From JACQHJ01 sp964624955 (GTDB taxonomy: Bacteria > Patescibacteriota > Microgenomatia > Levybacterales > UBA12049): DNA of 18,740 nt. Below, in pieces: positions 14,214 to 18,740 of this stretch (position 1 is its first letter; each line of letters opens with the position of its first letter). The stretch lies in the NCBI GenBank assembly GCA_964624955.1, contig CAZUZF010000017.1, positions 1 to 18,740 on the forward strand, given 5' to 3'. The notes below the pieces were generated by a model. It searched no databases and had not been told where the DNA came from. It saw only the letters and a list, made by a program, of their open reading frames with translations. The position numbers and the translations under genes are program-made.

Positions 14214-14921
14214 TTACCTTACAGGTTCCTGGTAAACAGGAGGGGCTTTCCCAAACCAGACAGTCCAAAAATATCCTTTTAAATACATAATTGTTGTTGA
14301 TATATAACCCTTCTGCCATCTTCTTGAGGATGTATGAGCCAAAATCTTAGGGTTAAATACTACCTTACCGTATTTTTTTAACCTCAACCCTATTTCAACA
14401 TCAGGACTCATTAAATACTTAGTATTAATTCCACCTGCTTTTTCCAAAGCTTGTCTTCTTACTGCAAAATTAAAGCCTGATAAATGGGGCTTTCCTATCA
14501 AAAAATTAAACTTTACAAAAATATAGAATATTAGATAGCTTATATTTCTTGCAAGAAAATTTAAGTTTCTCATATCTGCCATTCCTGTTGCCGCAACAAC
14601 ATCTTTGTCTTCAAAGCTTTTTGCAATTTGCGAAAGCCAATCCTCTGCTACAACAGTATCTGAGTCTGTTGCCGCAATAATTTCTCCTTTTGCCTGGTTC
14701 ATTCCTTTTGCAAGGGCAAAAACATATCCTTGTTTTGTTTCACTAATTACTCTTGCGCCAAAGTTTTTGGCAATTTGGGCAGATTTGTCAGTTGAGTTAT
14801 TATCAACGACTATTACTTCATAGTTTTCTTTGGGAAAATTTATTTGGGAAAAAACAGAAGTTAGTGCTTTTGGAAGATAATTTTCCTCGTTATATGCGGT
14901 CATTACCACCGTTATTTTCAT
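14214..14921 (-). CDS. GT2-family glycosyltransferase
   Basis: 235 aa, GT-A fold. VVMTAYNEENYL (5-16) is the nucleotide-binding start; VVDNNSTD (38-45); the metal-binding DSD (86-88) in IIAATDSDTVV; MSPDVEIGLR (171-180) with the acidic residues of the catalytic ED region; and SSRRWQKG (198-205), a Q/RxxRW-type motif. The IFYIFVKFNFLIG stretch (131-143) is hydrophobic and may touch the membrane, but there are no long C-terminal transmembrane helices. It begins within the stop of the GT4 gene (ATGA overlap), so the two work on the same product, probably an envelope glycan or glycolipid. The exact sugar cannot be read from sequence. Confidence 0.9.
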   Translation of the reverse strand: MKITVVMTAYNEENYLPKALTSVFSQINFPKENYEVIVVDNNSTDKSAQIAKNFGARVISETKQGYVFALAKGMNQAKGEIIAATDSDTVVAEDWLSQIAKSFEDKDVVAATGMADMRNLNFLARNISYLIFYIFVKFNFLIGKPHLSGFNFAVRRQALEKAGGINTKYLMSPDVEIGLRLKKYGKVVFNPKILAHTSSRRWQKGYISTTIMYLKGYFWTVWFGKAPPVYQEPVR

Positions 14922-16045
14922 ACTAATTGTTTGTACAGGTTTTCAAATCTTTTTGCAATCTTTTCTAATGAAAATTCTAAAGCCTTTTGTCTTGCCACCT
15001 TAGATATGCGAATACGTAAAGCTTTATCCTGTAGTATATCTTTGAGCTTTCGAGCAAAAATTGTTTCTTTCTTCTCTACCATAAATCCGCTTACGTTGTC
15101 TTTAATAAAATGGTTAAAAACTTTGTCGTTTACCGTTAAAACCGGCAATCCGCAGGACATTGCTTCAGGAACTACCATTCCCTGTGTTTCTGTTTTTGAT
15201 GAAAAAACAAAAACATCAGCGCTTGTGTATACATTAACTAGTAAATCATGGTCTACAAACCCAAACATAAAAATTTTATCTTCTAACTTTAGGTTTTTAA
15301 TAAGTTTTTCAAGATTTTGTTTTTCAGGACCATCCCCTACTATTGCAAAATAGACATTTGGCATTTTAAGTTTTGCAAACGATCTTATTAAAAAATCTAT
15401 TGACTTTTCTTTTGCTAATCTTCCAACATATAAAATTATTTTGTCGTTTGTTTTTAATCTCATTTTCTTTTGCAAATAATCGCTTTTTTGAGGCTTGAAT
15501 TTTTTGGTGTCTACCCCATTGGGTATAACTACTATTGGTTTTTTTACACCAAATTCAATTAATTCTTTTTTAACATAATCAGCAGGAGCTATGACATAGT
15601 CGCAAACATTGCAATAAAGCTCTACAATTTTTTCTACTGCCCTGGGTCTTAAGATTTTTCCTCCTAAGAAATAATGGGTGTAGTGGTTTAGTCTTGTATT
15701 ATATGTAAATACGTATGGTTTTTTCTTAAACTTTGCCAAAGCAAGACCAAGAGATGGAACACTTCCACCGGAAAAACCATGAATAATATCAAAATCTATT
15801 TTTAACACTTTCTGAAAGATTTTGTCCGGAAACATGTAAGAAAGACGTAGTTCTGGGTTTTTATATAACCTAAAGGATTTAAGTCTAAAAACCTTAGGAT
15901 CCTTATCTTTATACTTTGGATATTTTGGAGCAACTATATAGACATTATGATCCAAACCCCTTAGCGAGTCTTTAAGCTCCTCTACTGTTGTTGCAACACC
16001 ATTTATTTGTGGGTAATACCCGTCCGTGAAAAAACCAATTTTCAT
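14918..16045 (-). CDS. GT4-family glycosyltransferase (glycolipid type)
   Basis: 375 aa, GT-B fold, retaining. FFTDGYYPQINGVATTVEEL (5-24) is the acceptor-side glycine loop typical of diacylglycerol glucosyltransferases and MgtA-like enzymes; IPNGVDTKKF (174-183); YVGRLAKEKSIDFLI (206-220) contacts the sugar nucleotide; and ETQGMVVPE (286-294) is the E-x7-E signature (E286, E294). The N-terminal pattern favours a lipid acceptor such as diacylglycerol, but a polysaccharide role is possible. First gene of a two-gene unit with GT2; a perfect extended -10 lies just upstream. Confidence 0.92.
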   Translation of the reverse strand: MKIGFFTDGYYPQINGVATTVEELKDSLRGLDHNVYIVAPKYPKYKDKDPKVFRLKSFRLYKNPELRLSYMFPDKIFQKVLKIDFDIIHGFSGGSVPSLGLALAKFKKKPYVFTYNTRLNHYTHYFLGGKILRPRAVEKIVELYCNVCDYVIAPADYVKKELIEFGVKKPIVVIPNGVDTKKFKPQKSDYLQKKMRLKTNDKIILYVGRLAKEKSIDFLIRSFAKLKMPNVYFAIVGDGPEKQNLEKLIKNLKLEDKIFMFGFVDHDLLVNVYTSADVFVFSSKTETQGMVVPEAMSCGLPVLTVNDKVFNHFIKDNVSGFMVEKKETIFARKLKDILQDKALRIRISKVARQKALEFSLEKIAKRFENLYKQLV

Positions 16046-16059
16046 ATAATACTTAATCT

Positions 16060-16068
16060 ATTATACCA
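16060..16068 (-). promoter_or_regulatory. extended -10 promoter of the glycosyltransferase pair
   Basis: Minus strand TGG TATAAT (16068-16060): a consensus -10 with TGn. No -35 match. The ATG (16045) is 14 nt past the -10, so the leader is about 7-8 nt. Confidence 0.55.
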
Positions 16069-16078
16069 GAGAGGCACG

Positions 16079-16669
16079 CTAGTTTGGTCTCTGAGTAGAT
16101 GTTTGGCCGTTTGGCGACAGAACAGCCGTCATTGTTTGAAATCTAAGCACATTCATTGGGTTAGCAAAATATCCTTCAATATACCCCCTTACCTGTTTTA
16201 AAGATTGCCCCATGTACGCTTTTACAGGGTCCTCGCTTCCCTCTTGAGGACATATTCCTTGAAGCCTTTTCCAACATGAAATACTAACCTGTCTTCTAAC
16301 GCCAATTAAAATTCCGGGTAGCTCCAGCTGGGCGGGGGGAAATAAAGCCGCAGCAGATCTTGAAAGAGCTTGACGCTTTTTCTCAAATTCTGAATATAAT
16401 TCTCTCGATGACGCATAGTCTTTTATCGTAGATATTGAGATCGCATATAGCAATCCAAGCGTCACACTTAGTTCATCTTGGGGTTCCTCTCCGAAAATTC
16501 TCATCCATAGCTCCCTATCTTTTTGAGCTACATCAGAAGGAACATTCGGCGTAGCTACTGTAACTAACCGCCAAAGGTTATCCGGAACACTAGATGCTCT
16601 TGCAGCTTGGATGGCCTCTTCAAGCTCTAATTCATCAGAAAGCGTTAATCCCTGATCTATCTCAAGCAT
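16079..16669 (-). CDS. hypothetical protein, 196 aa
   Basis: Unrecognised. A mostly helical, soluble-looking protein: acidic N-terminus (MLEIDQGLTLSDELELEEA), a hydrophobic patch LSVTLGLLYAISIS (67-80), a Lys/Glu/Ser helix region (81-108), then PAQLELPGILIGVRRQVSISCW and a C-terminal tail rich in Gln/Thr. No signal peptide. It has its own strong promoter with consensus spacing, placed between the 16S terminator and its ATG. The gene ends 13 bp before the glycosyltransferase -10. Confidence 0.65.
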   Translation of the reverse strand: MLEIDQGLTLSDELELEEAIQAARASSVPDNLWRLVTVATPNVPSDVAQKDRELWMRIFGEEPQDELSVTLGLLYAISISTIKDYASSRELYSEFEKKRQALSRSAAALFPPAQLELPGILIGVRRQVSISCWKRLQGICPQEGSEDPVKAYMGQSLKQVRGYIEGYFANPMNVLRFQTMTAVLSPNGQTSTQRPN

Positions 16670-16678
16670 AGTTACAGG

Positions 16679-16707
16679 ATTTTACATATACGCTGTTTTC
16701 CTGTCAA
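16679..16707 (-). promoter_or_regulatory. promoter of the 196-aa gene
   Basis: Minus strand: consensus -35 TTGACA (16707-16702), an exact 17-bp spacer and -10 TAAAAT (16684-16679). The ATG at 16669 is 9 nt past the -10, so the transcript starts about 2 nt before the start codon. Confidence 0.7.
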
Positions 16708-16713
16708 GTCAAC

Positions 16714-16743
16714 AAAAAAAGCACCAATGGAGGTGCTTTTTTT
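16714..16743 (-). terminator. intrinsic terminator of the 16S rRNA transcript
   Basis: A perfect 12-bp stem AAAAAAAGCACC/GGTGCTTTTTTT with a 6-nt loop, giving a U-tract on the minus strand. It lies about 180 nt beyond the 16S 3' end, with no tRNA or 23S between. It could also work on the + strand, but nothing there needs it. Confidence 0.85.
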
Positions 16744-16920
16744 GAAATCTTTGTCTAAACTTTCAACCAGAAAGTGGTAGGAAAAAAGTAGTGTTATTTT
16801 ACAAGCGCTACCTACGCTTGGGTGTATCGTACTATTCATTGGTAGTGATGACAAAAGTCATTTTACCAACTTGCCGTACCTTCTCTCTTTCCTTTTTTAA
16901 CAAAAATGTTAAAAATTTTA
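16744..16920 (-). other. 16S rRNA 3' trailer
   Basis: 177 nt between the mature 16S 3' end and the terminator. No gene is convincing. Two small hairpins are visible: AAGCG/CGCTT (16803-16819) and a longer imperfect one TTGGTA...ATGAC/GTCAT...ACCAA (16839-16869), possibly precursor-processing structures. The antisense reading frames here are chance. Confidence 0.5.
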
Positions 16921-17021
16921 GAAAGGAGGTGATCCATCCCCACCTTCGGGTAGGGATACCTTGTTCATGTTACTCCATCTATTACTAGTGGCATGGACTA
17001 TATCTTCATCCTAAGTTAAAC

Positions 17022-17723
17022 TCAGGAGCCGACGATTAATGGAAGTTTAATTCCGGAATATCCAGTACCTTCCATATGAGTCTCTACGGGACTACGACGC
17101 TCTATCTTATATTTCATCTTTGGAATAATGTAAGGAGATATTAAGTTTTTAAACCTAATGGCACTCCCATTTCTAGTAGGAATGTAAAGCTGATATCCTT
17201 TACTATCCCTCCTAAGAGTAACATTTAATCCAAAATTTTTGGCTAGGCATGATTGTAAAAGTAAATTACCTTCCAGGCCAAAAGCATATGTACTAAGCCT
17301 GAATGCATAACTATATAAATAACCATTACCATCATCCATAAACCAAACAGCTAAGCTTAATGGGCTTTTTAAAATGTCTCCAATATTTTTTGGAACAATT
17401 TTAATCTTATCGACATAAAAAACTTTCATGTAGTCAAAAATTAAAGGGTGTGAAACAGTTCTAAAAATCAATGAATTATTGATCTTATGATATCTTGGTT
17501 CACTAAAAACCCAGTTTCTAAAAATCTCTTTCTTCCAGTAAACGTAGTCTTTTGCAGAAAATGAATGGCATATCTGCAATTGAGCTGCTTTGCCAGAACG
17601 AGAAATTTTAAAAGAACCATCTCCCAAAATTGTACCAACTAAAAGTTCTCTTTGGATTTGAGACAGTCTTAAAGATTTTTTATATTTTTTTAGCCAATTG
17701 CTGTTGGTGTATTGCTTAAGCAT
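17022..17723 (-). CDS. LAGLIDADG homing endonuclease (intron-encoded)
   Basis: 233 aa, two-motif (monomeric-type) LAGLIDADG protein: motif 1 LLVGTILGDGSF (27-38) and motif 2 LAVWFMDDGNGY (124-135), with D35 and D130 the likely metal-binding acids. Between them lies a DNA-binding beta region with many basic and aromatic residues (for example SRSGKAAQLQICHSF). It would cut an intronless 16S allele near 1498/1499 and drive intron spread; a maturase role is possible. The start is supported by GAGGG 8 nt upstream (17736-17732). The last 22 residues (212-233) and the stop lie in the conserved ribozyme core, including R and P8. Both catalytic motifs are intact, so the protein is probably active. Confidence 0.93.
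   Translation of the reverse strand: MLKQYTNSNWLKKYKKSLRLSQIQRELLVGTILGDGSFKISRSGKAAQLQICHSFSAKDYVYWKKEIFRNWVFSEPRYHKINNSLIFRTVSHPLIFDYMKVFYVDKIKIVPKNIGDILKSPLSLAVWFMDDGNGYLYSYAFRLSTYAFGLEGNLLLQSCLAKNFGLNVTLRRDSKGYQLYIPTRNGSAIRFKNLISPYIIPKMKYKIERRSPVETHMEGTGYSGIKLPLIVGS
17037..17090 (-). repeat. 54-bp intron core repeat, copy in intron 3
   Basis: Identical to 18001-18054 except at one base (17064 versus 18028). It covers the R-like element and the P8-like hairpin and is also exactly 18 codons (residues 212-229) of the homing endonuclease. The single difference is synonymous (ACT/ACC, Thr) and keeps the stem paired as U.G instead of C-G. Confidence 0.9.
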
Positions 17724-17731
17724 CGTAATTT

Positions 17732-17736
17732 CCCTC
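17732..17736 (-). promoter_or_regulatory. Shine-Dalgarno of the homing endonuclease
   Basis: GAGGG with an 8-nt spacer to the ATG at 17723, complementary to the CCUCC of this organism's 16S. It is the only clear Shine-Dalgarno I found in the window. The matching place in intron 2 (no endonuclease) reads GTGGGAAG. Confidence 0.6.
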
Positions 17737-17935
17737 GGTATTGTCCCTTGAATATAGACTATATTAACAATAGCTTTAAATTCAAGTAGGAGTTCACCGA
17801 TTTCTGCCGGATTTTTCTAATCAATCACTTGATTAGGTCGCATTGCCTACTATAGGCCACGACTTAAGCTTCATCGCCGATCTCTATCTCCACCCCTAAA
17901 AGGGATGTTCGATAGCTACCGACTTTGCTGCCTTG

Positions 17936-18163
17936 CATATTAATCTATTGTTACCAATAGTATGGACTATATCATCTCCCAAAACTTGGGAGTCAGCATA
18001 TAATGGAAGTTTAATTCCGGAATATCCGGTACCTTCCATATGAGTCTCTACGGGGTCATCCTATAAATATAGGAGACTTCCCACGGTATTACCCTAAATA
18101 AGGGGTTCACCGTTATTAGCTGATTTTTCCCAAAAAATTACTTTCTTGGGCCGCCTAAAAAAG
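17936..18163 (-). mobile_element. group I intron 2 (no endonuclease), at 16S 1406/1407
   Basis: 228 nt, inserted after U1406 and ending in G (17936). P1: exon CCGU (C1403-U1406) pairs with intron GCGG (18154-18151), with U.G at the splice site. R-like element in 18054-18043 and S element GATATAGTCCAT (17973-17962) give P7 GACU/AGUC; P8-like hairpin TGGAAG...CTTCCA; an extra CTCCCAA/TTGGGAG hairpin before S. Same family as intron 3, to which it is 53/54 identical over the core, but it lacks the endonuclease gene. It looks complete as a compact ribozyme. Confidence 0.85.
18001..18054 (-). repeat. 54-bp intron core repeat, copy in intron 2
   Basis: Partner of 17037-17090 (53/54 identical). No endonuclease frame precedes it, although the 18 codons remain readable (PVETHMEG, then TGYSGIKLPL). 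Confidence 0.9.
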
Positions 18164-18173
18164 ACGGGCGGTG
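18164..18173 (-). rRNA. 10-nt 16S exon (C1397-U1406) between introns 1 and 2
   Basis: CACCGCCCGT: the universal decoding-site segment containing C1400, G1401 and C1402-C1404, isolated between two introns. Its last four bases also form P1 of intron 2, so the intron 2 ribozyme depends on this tiny exon. Confidence 0.8.
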
Positions 18174-18566
18174 ATTGCAGTTAGAACTATTCTGCTCCCC
18201 ACTGGACGTGCGGATTTCCCGCATCCAGCGAGTCTCTTACTATAAATTTATAGTTTTGAGTTCATCCCTTCCTTTAATTATACAACTAAAGTACTATGGA
18301 CTTTGCTGACTTCCTATAGCCTATTATTGTTCTGACGCATATAGGATCTCCTTGGGTCACGTAGAAAACAATTTCAAACATCCTAAAAAGCTTTTTTTAT
18401 ATCTCTTCCTCTTAGTACACCTAAGAGTCGAGAAGCTTACATGTTTTAGGCTGCTTTTCGTTACATCGAACCCTTCAGACTTTCTTTTACAAGATAAGTC
18501 CTGTTCTTCAACTACTTGAGTGGATTCTCACCACTTTGTTTTTTACGCTGCCAAGCGCCTTTAATT
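18174..18566 (-). mobile_element. intron 1, group I-like with non-canonical ends, at 16S 1396/1397
   Basis: 393 nt between TTGTACA (ending at A1396) and CACCGCCC (starting at C1397). An S-like element AAAGTCCATAGT (18304-18293) and an R-like TCTCGACTCTTAGG (within 18435-18420) give P7 GACU/AGUC, as in introns 2 and 3. But the exon ends in A and the intron ends in U, not the U/G of group I, and I could not place a P1. No protein is encoded. It shares no long identity with introns 2 and 3. Apart from these elements and a GC hairpin near its start (CGC/GCG, about 18557-18546), nothing else is recognised. Confidence 0.7.
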
Positions 18567-18740
18567 TGTACAAGACCCGAGAACGTATTCACCGCAACAT
18601 GCTGATTTGCGATTACTACCGATTCCGACTTCATGAGGTCAAGTTGCAGACCTCAATCTGAACTGAGGCGAAATTTAAGGGATTCGCTTGCCGTTGCCGG
18701 CTTGCAGCCCATTGTTTTTCGCCATTGTAGTGTGTGTGTA

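Larger units (their letters stand above)
16966..17858 (-). mobile_element. group I intron 3 with homing endonuclease, at 16S 1498/1499
   Basis: 893 nt, inserted after U1498. Canonical ends: the 5' exon ends in U and the intron ends in G (16966). P1: exon GUCGU pairs with intron GCGAC (17841-17837), placing a U.G pair at the splice site. R-like element CGTAGAGACTC (within 17090-17079) and S element GATATAGTCCAT (17004-16993) give P7 GACU/AGUC. A P8-like hairpin TGGAAG...CTTCCA lies between. A LAGLIDADG gene fills the loop just before the R element. Confidence 0.88.
16921..18740 (-). rRNA. rrs: 16S rRNA, 3' part, interrupted by three introns (partial)
   Basis: Minus strand; the 5' part lies beyond the right edge. 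Conserved landmarks: CTACAATGG (about E. coli 1235), GAAGTCGGAATCGGTAGTAATCG, GGTGAATACGTTC, TTGTACA, CACCGCCCGT, AAGTCGT, AACAAGGTA and the 3' end GGATCACCTCCTTT with an intact anti-Shine-Dalgarno. By alignment from memory, exon A is 18740-18567 (to A1396), exon B 18173-18164 (C1397-U1406, only 10 nt), exon C 17935-17859 (C1407-U1498, 77 nt, a shortened helix 44) and exon D 16965-16921 (A1499 to the 3' end). Joining these reproduces a normal decoding region. The gene is not followed by tRNA/23S. Confidence 0.95.

Noticed and set aside
16791..16988. + strand frame over the 16S 3' end and trailer
   Set aside because: It overlaps conserved 16S bases and the trailer, and its protein has no motif; chance.
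18174..18566. Intron 1 as a group II or archaeal bulge-helix-bulge intron
   Set aside because: There is no GUGYG start or domain V-like hairpin, and no bulge-helix-bulge at the junctions; S- and R-like group I elements fit better, though not its ends.

Overview
The window looks like an AT-rich chromosomal piece of a Candidate Phyla Radiation (Patescibacteria) bacterium, most likely Microgenomates-like. The evidence is: a 16S rRNA gene broken by several introns, one encoding a LAGLIDADG homing endonuclease; a 16S gene followed directly by a terminator instead of tRNA/23S; very compact genes joined by ATGA overlaps; small surface proteins with Thr/Pro stalks; and a membrane-exit motif that I associate with this group. 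UGA is an ordinary stop codon here (several genes end in TGA), which argues against the UGA-glycine lineages Gracilibacteria and Absconditabacteria. The exact lineage is inference.

Layout. 1-140: tail of a + strand gene. 198-2972 (-): glyA followed by two unrecognised genes. 3076-3853 (+): a Phd/YefM-PIN toxin-antitoxin pair with an 18-bp palindromic operator inside its promoter. 7532-3869 (-): a nucleotide operon tmk-dut-nudix-thyX-like-nudix, the last gene frameshifted inside its Nudix box. 7623-8597 (+): a divergent PlsC-like acyltransferase. 9607-8594 (-): a short beta-carbonic-anhydrase-like gene and dcd. 12929-9662 (-): a surface operon (membrane-anchored SurA-like foldase, secreted Cys-rich protein, cohesin/Fn3-like protein with Thr/Pro stalk and LPPTG tail). 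13041-13677 (+): a DUF5678-like and retropepsin-like pair. 14169-13682 (-): tRNA-Cys, a small membrane protein, tRNA-Ile. 16045-14214 (-): GT4 and GT2 glycosyltransferases. 16669-16079 (-): an unknown gene. 18740-16921 (-): the 3' part of 16S rRNA, then its terminator.

How the genes fit together. GlyA makes methylene-THF, Dcd and Dut produce dUMP, the tandem ThyX-like protein would methylate it, and Tmk phosphorylates dTMP, so nearly the whole route from dCTP to dTDP lies within about 8 kb. The foldase, Cys-rich protein and stalk protein form a cell-surface module; the glycosyltransferases and the acyltransferase probably serve envelope lipids or glycans.

The most unusual region is the 16S gene. 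Three introns sit in the decoding centre, at E. coli positions 1396/1397, 1406/1407 and 1498/1499, and leave a 10-nt exon (C1397-U1406). The last two have canonical group I ends with a U.G splice-site pair and share a 54-bp core (53/54 identical) that, in the third intron, also encodes the C-terminus of the homing endonuclease. The first has non-canonical ends. A second pattern is that nearly every promoter I can read ends its -10 box 6-16 nt before the start codon with no Shine-Dalgarno, which implies leaderless or nearly leaderless transcripts.
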